Shown here piece by piece: positions 13,284-25,493 of a stretch of DNA of 64,000 bases. The stretch comes from Arthrobotrys musiformis. Lineage: Eukaryota; Ascomycota; Orbiliomycetes; Orbiliales; Orbiliaceae. The first letter of the stretch is position 1, and each line of letters opens with the position of its first letter. Location of the stretch: the NCBI GenBank assembly GCA_036971715.1, contig JAVHJL010000008.1, forward strand, positions 1,302,001-1,366,000, in the 5' to 3' direction. The notes under the pieces were generated by a model, which did not search any database, was not told the DNA's origin, and was given only the letters and a program-made list of their open reading frames with translations. The translations under genes were made by a program, and so were the position numbers.

Positions 13284-15558
13284 TTATAACCCCAGGATAT
13301 CCTTCCATAGTCCATCGGTCTTAACAAAATCATGGTGTATGATTGTTACTAGCCACAGTTTATCCTTTAGCTCTCCTAGTAGCTTCGATGTCGCCGAGGA
13401 TAGAGGGTATATCCTCTGCCATTCACTCCAGATGTCAAACGCCTCGTCCTGTACCAATTTGTTAGATTTTGAATGCTGTAATTCAGAGAAGGTGAAGGGA
13501 CTTACTCTCCACGCACGAAACGAAACTTCTTCAATTATCGTTGGTGTGACGATTTCCTTACCAGGGAATGCACCCCAGGTAACAGCGTTCAACGATGAAT
13601 CCGAAGCCATGTTGGTCTCAAATTCGCCCTGTTCCCCATGTATAAATGAGTTTCCCTTCCCTCGTCACCTCGCATTGGTCAAAGAAGGGACTTACCGCTT
13701 TGTTGCCCGCATAAAATGACACATCCTCTTTCCCCTCAGCCTCCAACTTCTTTTTCAGCTCCTTCCACTCGTCGTCCAGGATGAAGAACTCGACGAAGGC
13801 CTTTTGGAACACAAATCCGTTCTTCGGACCCCATCCGAACGTCGGATGGTCGCTTCGAGCACTGTTCACCGCCGGCTGACTGGCGACCGTCCACCAACCC
13901 TTGGCATTCATCTTGACCAACTCCTCTGTAATCAAGAACGACTCCGGGTTCAAGCTATCCTCGCTCCACGGCATAGCTTCCAATTCACCCTTCGCGTTCT
14001 TGACGAACAAGTCCGAAATATCCTTCGTAGATGTCGGCTTCCCCCATAACCTGAGCGCCTCGGTCGGAGTACGATGCAGGGAAACGCCGTAACCGTCTAT
14101 TTCGCCGAATGCTAGAAAATACGGTCTAAATATCAGCAACGTATGAAGGTCGTAGAATTGGGGTAAATGAAAGTTTTGATCCACTAACCGGGTGATCTTG
14201 CATCCCCCCAGCGACCGTTGGGGAAGTCATCCCATGTGGCCTCGCGGCCGAGTGCACCTTCACCTTCTGAGATTGCGAGATTGCCTTCTTGGCTACCTGG
14301 GTCGAGAATCTTGGGGACACCGGCTTCTCCTGCTTCGGCTTGGAGTTCGCTTCTGGCCGAGGAGACGGTGTCGACGATGACACGGTTGTGCGGATCCGAG
14401 ATTATGGAACTCGTCCTACGGTTCCTCCTTGGGATGGCGGCACCACCGCCATTTACCGTCAACAGTCCGGGTCCTTCGTCGTCCTCATCTTCCACCACAG
14501 CAACTTCATTCGAGGTCGGTATTTCGGGAATCAAACTACACCTCTCCACGATGAAAGCCACAGCCTTCTCCAAGTTTAGTGTATAAAAGTGGAAACCTCG
14601 CGGTAACCCCCCACTGGTCTCAGTAGAATCCCTGATTTTACTGATCATTTCCGTGACGATCTGTATGCCATGTTCCTTCACCATCTCGTCGTCGGCTTTG
14701 ACGGATTCGATCCTGGTTGTTATTCCAGTGGGGACCTTCACGCTACACAGTTTTGTCGTCCGTTTGAAGATTTGGTAGGATTGTACTGGCATCAAACCCG
14801 GTATTATTGGAATATCCTTGAACACACCGCTCTCATCGTTTCTTAGTACCTTCTCGAAGGAGAGGTATGCCTCAACGTCGTAGAAGAATTGTGTCATGAT
14901 AAAATCTGCCCCGGCGGCCGTCTTTTCTCGAAGGTATGGTAAATCCCTGGCGGTATCTTGTGCAACAGGGTATGCACTTTCCGCATATCCCTCGGGATAA
15001 GCAGCTACACCGATTGAAAAGTACTCCCCGTATTGTTTCCGAATGTATTTCACCAAATCGACGGCGTAGACGAATTCGTCCTGGGCTCCGTTGCCGTTAC
15101 GGACTTGGTCGGTGGCATCGAGGTATTCGTGTTGTCGCGGTTCGTCGCCACGGAGGGCGAGGATGTTACGGATGCCCATGAGCTTTGCGTTTTCGAGGGC
15201 GTCATCTAGGACGGATCTCGACATGTTTGTGCAGGTGAGGTGGATGATTGTGGTGAGGCCGAGGGATTGGCAGAGGGAGGCGAGTTCGAGGGATTTGGTA
15301 GCTGTAGAGCCGCCGGCGCCCCAGGTGACGTTTACGAAGAGGGGACGGAGGCCCTTGGCCATACGGTCCAGGCGGGCATGGAGGTTTTGCAGGCCCTGAT
15401 TTACATTTTTTTTTGTTTAGTAGAGTCCTTTTGTGGTATTAGTGGTAAAGTATGATGATAGGACATACCGCTGGAGTCTTCGGAGGGAAGAACTCGAGGG
15501 AGAAGTAGGTGGCATCTTTGGGAAGAGCCTTGATTTTGTCTGTGATCTTCTCCTGCAT
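13284..15558 (-). CDS. Methylenetetrahydrofolate reductase
   Basis: Reduces 5,10-methylene-THF to 5-methyl-THF for methionine synthesis in the cytosol. Five exons on the complement are 15469-15558, 14189-15395, 13696-14111, 13506-13628 and 13284-13448, giving 666 aa. The N-terminal TIM-barrel catalytic domain shows FSLEFFPPKT, FVNVTWGAGG, IIHLTCTN, ILALRGDEPR and DFIMTQFFYD. The C-terminal SAM-responsive-type domain shows WGDARSPAFG, WTVASQPAVN, FGWGPKNGFVFQKAF and AVTWGAFPGKEI. A linker of about 90 residues rich in Glu, Ser and Gly (RRNRRTSSI to ALGREATW) joins them. Fungi usually have two paralogues (MET12 and MET13); I cannot say which this is. Every intron is 57-77 nt. Confidence 0.95.
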
Positions 15559-18500
15559 TGTTGTCTGATTGGTGTTTGGAGAGATCAAGGGATTTTGGTG
15601 TCTTTTTGGGGAGGGTTTGGAGGGGGTTTGGAGAAGGAGGAGGGGTGTGTGTTTGATATGTTGGAGTTTGGGGAAAGGCCGACAGACGACGGCCCAAGCT
15701 GGCAGCTGCAGCGCTAATATAAATACAACAGCGCTATAGCCAGAACGACCTAGATAATAGATAGTGCACCTCGACGGCACCGCCTACGGAAAAGATAATG
15801 GCTTATTTCGGCGACCAAAGCAATTACTCAAGTTCCAAGGGAGTTCCAAGGAAGTTCAGGTATCTTGAGTCGGGGACAATGGATCAGGATTGCTGCAGGG
15901 TTCTGAACATTAACATAACATTGGGTCCGATAACCAAGGTAGAAACGTAACGTAATGCCGACGAGATCTGTGGGGTTCAATGCAGTTGGAAGTAGCTACT
16001 TTTTAGTTCTCCATTCATGTGATATCCTGCAGCTGCAAGGCCAACGATTTTTTTTTTTTTTAAAGGAAAGAGTATTGAGGGGTATCGACTTCTAGAAGAG
16101 TCTGGTCGATTGGACAGGAAGCATGAAAACTGCAGGTTGGATTGGCCGGCGATGACGAATTTATAACAGCTGGGAACGCCGGTACCGGGAGGGTCTTTGA
16201 CCGTTCATAGTGGGGTGCACCCTTCCCTCTCTTTTCTTTTCTTTTTCTTTAATATTCTTCCCTGAGGACCAAGCGATTGGAAACAAAGTAGAATGAATTG
16301 CCTTGTGCTCGTATACATAAGGTAAGTATGTACATGTAATGCGTATGTAGATGTATCTATACGAGGTATGTGTGTACATGTACCTGTACAGTAATATCGG
16401 ATATCAACGATCTGACATCGATCAAAACGAAGCCCTGGAAAGATAAGATAACCCAATTAGCCAAATTCCTCATGATCAATGCGGGACCCGTGTTCCAGGC
16501 ATCGATTCATGTGTATTGCATTAGGTAAGGTTGGTTGGGAGTGCTAGTGAGTAGAACTTTGATTGGATCAGATATTTTAGCCCTGTCGACGTCAGGCTCA
16601 ACCACGCGTCTTCTTGACACAAAAAGACCAGGCTGAATCGGTTTACCATAACGAATAGCGGTTTTTCATCAGGTGTATTCACTTGCTCTCTGTAGGGTTG
16701 TAGGAATGGTGGGGATCCCGGGAGGGTGGAAGAATGGGCGAGCTCACCTTCTAATTTATATGTATATAAAAATCTTTTCGTAGGCGATGTCTTGTTATAA
16801 CCGCGACTGGCTCCATACAACAAGTACTTGCAACCACGCGAACGAAAAGAGAGACGGCAATCACCAGTCTGTGTAGTATACGTATGATATATAGAGTGTA
16901 TAGGATATTATACAATTGGATAGATAACAATCTCATATGATCACAGGATATGTGATATGAGGTTGGAAAAGATGTCCCATCGCTTCAGGTCGTCACCAGC
17001 TTCATGGCGTCTGCAGACAAAATGTCGCGACACTCGTAGCAACGGTTTTAAGGAGGGTTTCTACATTTTTAATTCATCTCGACACCAAGATATTTTTAAA
17101 ATAACATCGGAATCGCCAGTCGAGTGGGGGTGAAAAGTCCGGGCAGGCGATGATTTGAGTAGTTTGGGTGTCTTGAAGTTGTAAAAGAGAAGAAGAGAAC
17201 CAAGATGGAAGCGAAAGGTTTTTTAATTTATACCCCGGCCGTACATACTAACACCTCTACTTACCTCCAGACATTCTCTTATCAAATTACCATGCATAAC
17301 TACCGACTTGGTTAGTTAATTGGGTATAGTATATAGGCACCTTCTGCAAGTGGAACTACCAATATTTTATTCCCGTTTTTATATTTATATTCAAACAGAC
17401 AATAGCGAACAGGTCCGAGATTGTAGATTAGCGATCGATGGGAAGTCGAAGAGGTGCCGAAGGCCGCAACACCAACGGCAACACATTCGTCCTTGTGTTC
17501 TGTTCTGTTCTTTCTGCTGTTCGGTTCTTCTTTTCCTTCTCTTCCACTTCCACTTCCACTTCCACTTTCACCTCCAATTCTTCCCCATTCAATCAATCAA
17601 TCCATTCGACCATCATCAACATCATCACCACCCATCAAAACGACTTCACCACCACTGCCACCGCCACACAATCAACATTGACATCGAACTTACACTACTA
17701 TTGATCCTATTAGAATCCCTCCGAATCGCATTCACTCCCGCTCTCCCTCCTGCTGCTTCCTACTATTCTGCCACTGTACCATATATCACTATCCAATCCC
17801 GCTTCTCTGCTGGTCTCCCTCGATCTTTGTCGCTATAAAAAAAAAGACCCCGTGGGAAAGGGCACCCACCCCGCAAAATAACCAACCCTCCATCCCCTTA
17901 CATTCCCATCAGATCACATTCTTAAGGCCTCTTGCATCGTCTATCTACCCGTCCGTCCATCGGTATCGCCTTTCACCGGAGCTCCCCTGGTCCCTTCTCC
18001 CCTCCCATCTGTCTGGGTAGGTCCTTCCTGCACCACTTGACGCTCGCTGCATGCACAGTGCCTGCCGACTGTCGCCTACCACCGCCATCACAACAATCAC
18101 CATCACCATCACGCCGGCAGCTTCTATCCTTCGCTTTTCCATCTCTTTTTAGAATCTCTCAACCGACCAGGGCTCCCATCTTCATCCTGCCTCACCGACC
18201 CTTCTGAAAAACACAAGAAAGAAAAAATCGCCTTGAACCGTCGTTTCATCTAACGGATCTAGCCATCTACACACCTACACTCACCAACTCCCCGCTATCA
18301 TCGAAAAACCGATATACATCAATAAAATCCCACGGACCTCCCCTTTTCTCCCATCTCCCTCTACCTCCAAAGCGATTCATAGATCGAGCGTGCTGTTCTT
18401 TTTCTTTCGTTCTTCCTTGTTTTCTCGCCTCCGTAAAACCCTTCTCCCTCCGAAATATACCCGAACTTCCCTTTGATACGTCGATTTGCATACCTTTTTT

Positions 18501-18799
18501 GGCCTGTCCCATTGTGGATCTTCACCCCGGATATCCGATCTTGAAAGAAACCACTTGTCTCCAGCGGCCTCGCAAACTGGAACTGAGACCGGTTCACGAT
18601 TTTTGCTACGAGTTTCCTTGGATACAGAATTAATTTCTTCCCACTGCCCTTTTTTATCTGCTCTATTACTCTTACTATTATTTATTTCTTTCTTGTTCTC
18701 AAGCATCCATCAGGGGTTTGTCTGGGTTTTTGTCTGTTTTCGCACTCGCCTACTGTTGAAAAAAAAGCTCGATATTTTATTCCTTACTAATCCAAGCCA
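15559..18799. other. Long divergent intergenic region, MTHFR to eIF4E class II
   Basis: 3.2 kb with no supportable gene. 15.56-17.3 kb is mixed sequence with scattered T and A runs (for example 16049-16061). From about 17.44 to 18.80 kb the + strand becomes markedly C/T-rich, with a CTTCCA hexamer run at 17541-17566 and many CCACCA/TCATCA stretches. This is the look of a long fungal 5' UTR belonging to the downstream eIF4E gene. The transcript start cannot be placed from sequence. Confidence 0.55.
17541..17566 (+). repeat. CTTCCA hexamer tandem repeat
   Basis: About four consecutive CTTCCA units inside the pyrimidine-rich leader region of the eIF4E class II gene. Confidence 0.8.
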
Positions 18800-20091
18800 A
18801 TGAGTTCTACACTATGGAACCGTCGACCAACGTAAGTTACCATATGCACCATGCTCCAAACAAAACAAACAAAACCCCCCAACAAGAAAAATGAAAAAGG
18901 CTAACTTATCATCGTCTCAAAGCCCTGGAAAGCTCTCTCTACCACTGTCTAATACCGAAAGTAGCGGCGAAAACAATGGTCCTCAGTCTGCCCGAACGTT
19001 TGGTACAGGGAGGGGGAGAGGAGGGGCCGCCAGCAGGGATGGCAATGCCCGGTTCGACCCACTCAGTGCCGTGGCCCCATTGAGCGCTGGCGGCTCCTTC
19101 AACAACCTCGCCTCCCCGAAGAGTGCTTTCGGCTTGGGCTCCGGAGCTTTCGCATCCTTTGGTGCTTCCGTGAAAACTCCCACCAAACCACCTGCTGGTG
19201 ATCCAATTGCTGCGGCCGGTGCCGCGAAGGAAATCCAGGGACCCACCCCCACAGCTCCCACGGCCGTGACTCCTGGTTTCAACGGCCCCACATTTGCATC
19301 CGCTGCCGCCTCTGCAACCCAGAAGAAGGCTCCCGTCGAAATCACGAGGTCACCCTTGCGCCACACCTGGGTCGTCTGGTATCGAGCTCCTGGGACCAAA
19401 TTCCAAGACTACGAAAAGTCGACCCAGAAGATCGCAGCCTTTTCCACTGTCGAGGAGTTTTGGATGATCTATTCTCATCTTCGTAAGCCTCGAAGCCTCC
19501 CGCACGTTTCCGACTACCACCTGTTCAAACAAGGTATCAGACCTGTCTGGGAGGACAATGAGAACCGCAAGGGTGGCAAGTGGATCATTCGCCTTAAGAA
19601 GGGTGTGAGCACTCGCTACTGGGAAGATCTCGTTTTGGCCATCATTGGGGATCAATTTGGTGATGTCGGTGACGACGTCTGCGGTGCCGTTCTTAGCATC
19701 CGCAACGCGGAGGACGTTCTGAGTGTTTGGACCAGAACTGATACCGCCGTCACCCTCAAGATCCGGTATTTATCTCCAAAATTAGTTTTACCCTTCATAA
19801 CATAACGTTGCTAATTTAATATACAGTGAAACTATCAAGCGTGTCCTTAACTACCCCCCCGAAACGGTCATCTTGTTCAAGACTCATGACGAATCAATTG
19901 CCAACGAGCGTAACCAAACCCAAACCCAAGGACAGAATCAAAATCAAAACCACGGCCAAACCCAACGACATCAAGGCCAATACAACAAGCAGGATCGCCA
20001 ACAAAACAAACAGCACTATAACAACCATCATTACAATAACAATAATAACACCAACCAACAGCAGAGCCAGCAAACGGAAAAGCGTGATTAG
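18800..20091 (+). CDS. eIF4E family cap-binding protein, class II (4EHP-like)
   Basis: Binds the mRNA cap; class II members generally repress or tune translation. Exons are 18800-18831, 18923-19765 and 19827-20091 (379 aa). The start at 18800 gives MSSTLWNRRP, then a GTAAGT donor and an intron with CTAAC branch site ending CAAAG at 18922. The core begins HTWVVWYRAPGTKF and continues FSTVEEFWMIYSHL, WEDNENRKGGKWIIRL and DDVCGAVLSIR. At the position of the second cap-stacking Trp of canonical eIF4E there is Tyr (QDYEKSTQKI), as in 4EHP, and ETIKRVLNYPPETV also matches that class. A Gly/Ala/Pro-rich N-terminal region (residues about 10-150) precedes the core and a Gln/Asn/His-rich tail of about 65 residues follows it. 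An alternative start at 18891 would read intron sequence. Confidence 0.9.
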
Positions 20092-21170
20092 AGATCCGCT
20101 TCTTCTTCTCTTCAGACCACTTGTCGCCCATGAGCAGGCCTGATTCCGGCTCTTTTTTTTAATTATTTCTTGACGTCACGCCCTTGTCACGAATCTCCTT
20201 TTGAATGCCCTCTACGTTAGAATCCAGATCAAGTTTTTCTACGGTAGAAGAACCAAATCACCGATCACTCGACAGTTTCCACCCTTAAGCTTCCTGCCTT
20301 TTCTTCTTCTTCTTTTCTCTTGTCTATATCCATTGCTCGCCGTCTTTTTCTTCCGTTTTTGAAGCGATTTCCCCCGGATTATTTTATCCTTTTTTATGAC
20401 CGTTTTTTTCCTCTTCCTCTATTTCCGACTCAATATCCCCGGGTTTATACCTTTTCGAGACGCACCGCTGCGCTCTCTCTTCTCTTTTATCTTTTGTGTA
20501 CTATAGTCGTTCGAACTTCATACAAAAATCGGAGTTACTGATCTTTGTTAGTTTCCTTTCGTTCTTCCCAAACCCTTTTTTCCTTACAGATTTTTATGAT
20601 TCGCGTTCCTTTTTACGCTATCTCTTCCTAACGCGGTGTTTGCTTTGCTCGCAAGTCGGTTGAGAAGAGGGGAGTATTCCTTCTTGAAAGAGAAGGGTCA
20701 TTGAATTCGGTGCTTAAAGGCCGGGAGGAAGCTCCCAGTTTCTGCATTGATTCTTTTTGATGAAAAACTCTTTTTCTAGGGGGTGGCTTCGCTAAAAGAG
20801 AGGAACTTCTCTTCAAGAATAGAAGTTTTAAACAATGGGGAACAGGAGACAAGGAGGGCTGTTGTTTTTCTTAATTGTCGGCTCATTCCAACTTTCTACG
20901 GGCGTACTGTATTCAAAGTTCAACGGATCGTACGTTTTACGTTTTTTTTGACTGGAGGGCTCGAGGAAATGCAATGACGGGTGGTTGGTTGTATTTAATA
21001 TTAAAAACCAAGGCCAAAACAAAGAGGAAATTGGGGGGTCTGGTATTTACTATACATCGGATACCCTATAAGCCTCGATATACCTATATACTTTGGATGT
21101 GCCTACCATTTACAATTGGGGTATGAGTCCCGTAATCTTGAATTCTAGTAATTGATGCATGTGGACGTGT
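20092..21170. other. Intergenic, convergent eIF4E / thymidylate kinase
   Basis: C/T-rich up to about 20.6 kb, presumably the eIF4E 3' UTR, then mixed sequence. No gene is supported. Confidence 0.5.
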
Positions 21171-21948
21171 CTACTCGATACTGCCGACCTCGCCGTTCCC
21201 TTCCTTCACCCTCCTCAACGCCTCCAACACCCCCTTCCACACCTCCTCGGCCACTTCTTCCACCGTTCCACCGGCGTTAACGACCCACCAGTCGTCTTTG
21301 TCATTACTATCCTCACCCCTCAGATCCTCGAAAAGCCCTCTAACCTTCTCCTGCAACTCCCTCTTCTCATACCTCTCATCGCCAAACCCCGCCCTCTTCT
21401 CCGCATCCTCCTGGGTGATATTTAAAAAGATGATGATATCAGGCTTCGGAAGACCGATATCGGGTGATTTACACCATGGGATCGAGAGGGGTTGTTTGGG
21501 GTCTTTGATTGGGGTTGGGGGTTTTGCGGCGGAGAAGACGATGCCGGAGTAGATGTACCTGTCGAGGAGGATAGTGGTGCCCGAGAGGAGGGTGGAGAGG
21601 AGGGAGTCGCGGGCTTCCCAGCGGTTTGCGGAGAAGAGGAGGTGGATTGATTGGTCGTCTAGAGGGGTTGAGGAGGTGAGGTAGGTATTTATTAGGGTGC
21701 CGGTGGGGGTTGTTCTGTCTTTTTTTTATGGGAGGTTATTAGGTATTATTGGGCCTTTTTAAGTATATAGCTGGGGGGATTTATGAGATTATGATAGTGG
21801 CGGGCGTACCAGGGAACTTTTGGAGTTTGGCGGGGATGCCTGAGGAGAGGAGACGGTTGAGGAGGAGGTCGCATTGGGTTGATTTCCCGGCGCGGTCGAG
21901 GCCTTCGATTGCTATCAGCGCCCCGCGGGGGGTGTGCGGGGTTGTCAT
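21171..21948 (-). CDS. CDC8: Thymidylate kinase (dTMP kinase)
   Basis: Phosphorylates dTMP to dTDP for DNA synthesis. Exons are complement 21810-21948 and 21171-21718 (228 aa), joined across a 91-nt intron (GTACGC...AAAAG) that completes an Asp codon and yields KFPDRTTPTG, a family hallmark. The P-loop is IEGLDRAGKST (residues 14-24). LLDRYIYSGIVFSAAK is the DRY-type segment, followed by WCKSPDIGLPKPD and FLNITQEDAEKR near the LID region. The length is typical. The C-terminal ~20 residues are not conserved in type. Neighbouring F-box gene lies upstream in the same orientation. Confidence 0.95.
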
Positions 21949-22196
21949 TCTTTCCCCTTCCCTTCTCGTATTTTATAGGAGGGGTCGGCGATTATTTATA
22001 AGTCAAGTATTTCGAGATAGTGTGGAGTTGCCAGTGCCACAGCTGGTTGGAAGTGAGAACGTCTATAGACGGTTGTGATCATGTGATTTGGCGTTTTCTT
22101 TGGAATTTAGCGTTTGTGAGACATTAAAATGCAACAAAGTGCAGGGGTTTTGAGTTTTAGAATTTGTATAAAAATGTAAATTGAGGATGTTGGGGA

Positions 22197-23678
22197 TTAT
22201 GTGACAAAGTGGCTTCTCGACTTGCTTCCCTTCACATCTCTCGTCCGCAGGGGGACGCCACCGTCTGGCTCCATGTCTGTCCAATATCCACCACTGTCGC
22301 TGTCCTCGAAACGTGGGTATCCGCAGTAGCAATCGCTGTCGCACCAGTGCTCATGCTCATAATCGTACTCGGGTTCACCCTCGGGCTCGCTCTCTTCATC
22401 CTTCCAGATCCTACTTTCAGCATACTCCCGACCGGCCTTTTGAGCTTCGAACGTCTTAAGATTCTCCTCTGCGTCCTCCTCTGCGTCTGCTTCCAGGAAG
22501 GGTAGATAGGCGTCCGGTGCGCGGTGATACCCAAACCCGTGACCCATAGTCATCAGGCTTGCGACGCCTATACTCGTGGGGTTCATAACCAGTTTTGGGT
22601 TATTACCCATGAAGACTTTTGATATACGCTCCCTTAGGGCTCTGGTATCCCATCCAGTTCTAATTACCGTGCAGGCGAATGATTCGAGGGAGCTGGTGAG
22701 GTTTGCGAGGGTGCAGTAGTCTTCTATGCTTATGTCGCAACTTGTGAGTTTTAGATGTTTGATCGATGATTTATTCCTTCCGATGGTTTCGGAGGGGTTT
22801 GGGAGGGGTTTATACTCCCCGCCGGGTTTGGAGGGGTCGAATGCTGCTGCGGAGTTGAATTCTGCGGATTCGAGGTTTGGGAGGAGCAGGAGGATGGTGG
22901 GGATGTGCTCTGCCGGCCAGCCGGGGAGTTTTCTCCGTCTGGGATCCCGGGGACCGTGGCGGAGGTGCTTTATGTTCTGAAATACTGGGAGGGATATGTT
23001 TTTTGGGGCTAGGGTGGTGTAGAACCATAGGATGTCCCGGCGGTAGATGGACCCCCATCTACTATCGAAGTAGCGTTTTTTATTGCCTTTTATATTCTTG
23101 GCTTTGAAGTTTTTGCTGATGGTTGTTCTGTCGCATGCGTTGAATATGCGGACGGCGCTGTCGGGGGTGGAGGAGTTGCCGCGTATCACGGAGGGGGAGA
23201 TGTGCCCCAGATCGAGGGATTCCAGATTCGGCGTAAGGCAGAGCAGCAGCGGGAGGAGGGCTTCGGAGTTATACCCGTCTTCTATTACTGAGTACAATTC
23301 TTCGTCTAGATTGTATTTTTTGCAGATGTTCTTGATTTGTACCAGTTGGTGGGATTTCCAGAGCCATTGTTTCGGCCAGGAAACGGATGGTTTGTGGGGG
23401 CTTCGACGGTGCCATGTTAGTATTATCCTGTGTATGCGGTGGCCGACTGAGGGGTTTGAGAGGATGCAGGAGATTAGGTTCCACGATGGGTTGGAGCGGT
23501 GGTCTACGTGGAATGTGTATTTGGTTTTACGTTTGAAGGGGGAAGTGGTGGTGGCGATGGTGTAGAAGAGGCGGCAGGTGAGGGCGCAGTCGTTTATATC
23601 GCCGTGGGAGAGGGTTTGGTCGGTGAGGATTTGGGTGAGGAGTTCGGTGGGGAGGGTTGTTAGCGATGCCATGGCCAT
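22197..23678 (-). CDS. F-box protein, tandem family 2, copy a
   Basis: Single-exon 493-aa protein. F-box at the extreme N-terminus (LTTLPTELLTQILTD), then NDCALTCRLF. The family 2 block follows: FHVDHRSNPSWNLISCIL, HRIILTWHRRS, VQIKNICKKYNLDEELY, and YNSEALLPLLLCLTPNLESL. The C-terminal ~70 residues are acidic with an unusual HWCDSDCYCGYP cluster. An ATG two codons downstream (23672) is equally plausible as start. The architecture matches the next two genes, which lie in the same orientation, and not the family 1 genes at 1.8-10.2 kb. Expected role is SCF substrate adaptor; substrate unknown. Confidence 0.82.
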   Translation of the reverse strand: MAMASLTTLPTELLTQILTDQTLSHGDINDCALTCRLFYTIATTTSPFKRKTKYTFHVDHRSNPSWNLISCILSNPSVGHRIHRIILTWHRRSPHKPSVSWPKQWLWKSHQLVQIKNICKKYNLDEELYSVIEDGYNSEALLPLLLCLTPNLESLDLGHISPSVIRGNSSTPDSAVRIFNACDRTTISKNFKAKNIKGNKKRYFDSRWGSIYRRDILWFYTTLAPKNISLPVFQNIKHLRHGPRDPRRRKLPGWPAEHIPTILLLLPNLESAEFNSAAAFDPSKPGGEYKPLPNPSETIGRNKSSIKHLKLTSCDISIEDYCTLANLTSSLESFACTVIRTGWDTRALRERISKVFMGNNPKLVMNPTSIGVASLMTMGHGFGYHRAPDAYLPFLEADAEEDAEENLKTFEAQKAGREYAESRIWKDEESEPEGEPEYDYEHEHWCDSDCYCGYPRFEDSDSGGYWTDMEPDGGVPLRTRDVKGSKSRSHFVT

Positions 23679-24130
23679 TTGGATTCTTTTGGTACTTGAG
23701 GTCTATGGAGATGTCGAGATCATGCCTTCCAATGGGTTTCTTGGGGGTTTTATATACTATCTTGAGGTTACAGATATCGATATCAAAGGATGCCTGATAC
23801 AAGTATCGTGACTCCCTTCGTCGGATGTCGGCTGCCTGAATTCGGTGCCCGAAATGCTGACTCATCGCCAAAGCCCAATGTTACACGAACCTCAAAGTTG
23901 CAACAGCCAACGCAGTTCCATTTCCAGTATCCGTATCTTTAGTACCGCATTTACCTGCATACATGATACACCTGGCGCAAATGGGAAATACGGTGGACTA
24001 AGGGCGGATGGGTCAACTTCTAAAAGGATATGTGCTAATATTATGCGTCAAAGCTAGCTAAGTTAAAATTACAATTATAAGACATGATCAACCTAAACTT
24101 TCGACTATTCGCCAATTGACCAACCAGTGT
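23679..24130. other. Intergenic between family 2 copies a and b
   Basis: Promoter of copy a and 3' flank of copy b. Nothing else is seen. Confidence 0.5.
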
Positions 24131-25471
24131 CTACTGCTCATTTCTTGGTTCCTCCTCGCCATCATAAGTATCGGCCGGCAATTCATTAGGACCCCACTCC
24201 TCACCTTCCGAAAGACCATAAAACCAATCGACCTTGCTGTTAGTGATCGCCTCGGTGTCCCTAAATAGCGCTTCGTGTTCATCCCTATCGAACGAGAAAC
24301 TATCAAAGAACGGTCTAAAACTCCTGGTAACCGCGATTTTATCCCTAGCCAACGTATCCTTGCTGCCTTGTTGGAAATAGTCGGTTATGAGCCCGAGCTT
24401 CTGCGACGGGGGCATGTCCCAGATTGAAAAATTCTCGTCCGATAGAAGGCACACCACGCTTTCCAGATGACCGCCCGTCAGGCCTACGACGGTTATGAAG
24501 TCGTGTTTGTAGAACCTGTAGTGGTAGATTTCCAGCCGTTTGAGTTTGTGCTTGGGTTTCGGGGAGTTGGAGATCGGGGTGCCCATTAGTGCGTTGATAT
24601 GGGTTAGCTTGAGGGTTTCCAACTTTGGGAGCTGGAGCATCGTGGAGATGTTTGTGTTCGGCCAGGTGTTCAAGTGTTGTGGTCGGAACTCCAGGGAGCC
24701 GCAGTTCGAACCACCGTGTGCGAATTCTTTGATATTTGAGAGGCCTGGTGGCCATGCTTTTGGTGTGAAGGTCGAGTAGATGAATGGGGTGCTGGTGATG
24801 GGTTCTATCACCCGGCCGTTGTGTTCGTATGGTGCCGCTCCGCTTTCGAACCACTCTTTAATCTCCGCTTCCATGTCGCTGACAACAGGCGGGGATGCCG
24901 TGAACGAGTGCGTCTCCGGCGGCTGGTAATCCGGTCCCATGCAATGGGTGTAAATCCGGTTCGCATCAAAGATCGTATGGCCGTATTGATCAGAAATCAT
25001 ATCGTGACCCACGTCTCCGACATCCAACGCCTCCAGGTTCGTAGTAAAGCAAAGTAACAACGGCAGGAGCGCCTCGGAGTTCAAACCGTGTTTGATGGCA
25101 GTGTACACCGCCTTATCCAACTTGTGTTTCTCACATATTTTGGAGATTTGGGATAATTCGTCGTCTGTCCAGGACCATTTTAGCGTCCAGGTGGTTTTGT
25201 CAAGACGTTGTCGACGGAACCATTCGAGTTTGAGGCTTTTGATCCTTTCCCCGGTTTGTGGGTTGAGGAGGATACATCTGATCAGTCTCCACCCCGCGTG
25301 GGAGGTATGGTCTACTTTGAAGACGTAATCGATCTTGAAGTCGGCTAGATCTGTGATGTCGCGGATTTTACGACATGTTTGGGCGCAGCGGGCGAGATCG
25401 GTCGGGGTTAGACCGTCATCTTTGAAGATCTGGAGCAGGATCTCGGTTGGGAAAGAGGTTATGGATTTCAT
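24131..25471 (-). CDS. F-box protein, tandem family 2, copy b
   Basis: Single-exon 446-aa paralogue. The F-box (ITSFPTEILLQIFKDD) begins at residue 4; then CAQTCRKIRD, FKVDHTSHAGWRLIRCIL, SLKLEWFRRQ, ISKICEKHKLDKAVYTAI, and GLNSEALLPLLLCFTTNLEAL, aligning block for block with copy a. It lacks the Cys cluster at the C-terminus and ends EEPRNEQ. The ATG at 25471 is preceded on the coding strand by a (CA)n run. Probable SCF adaptor. Confidence 0.83.
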   Translation of the reverse strand: MKSITSFPTEILLQIFKDDGLTPTDLARCAQTCRKIRDITDLADFKIDYVFKVDHTSHAGWRLIRCILLNPQTGERIKSLKLEWFRRQRLDKTTWTLKWSWTDDELSQISKICEKHKLDKAVYTAIKHGLNSEALLPLLLCFTTNLEALDVGDVGHDMISDQYGHTIFDANRIYTHCMGPDYQPPETHSFTASPPVVSDMEAEIKEWFESGAAPYEHNGRVIEPITSTPFIYSTFTPKAWPPGLSNIKEFAHGGSNCGSLEFRPQHLNTWPNTNISTMLQLPKLETLKLTHINALMGTPISNSPKPKHKLKRLEIYHYRFYKHDFITVVGLTGGHLESVVCLLSDENFSIWDMPPSQKLGLITDYFQQGSKDTLARDKIAVTRSFRPFFDSFSFDRDEHEALFRDTEAITNSKVDWFYGLSEGEEWGPNELPADTYDGEEEPRNEQ

Positions 25472-25472
25472 G

Positions 25473-25493
25473 GTGTGTGTGTGTGTGTGTGTG
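25473..25493. repeat. (GT)n microsatellite abutting a start codon
   Basis: A GT dinucleotide run immediately upstream of the family 2 copy b ATG, so it would lie in the 5' UTR as (CA)n. Confidence 0.9.
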
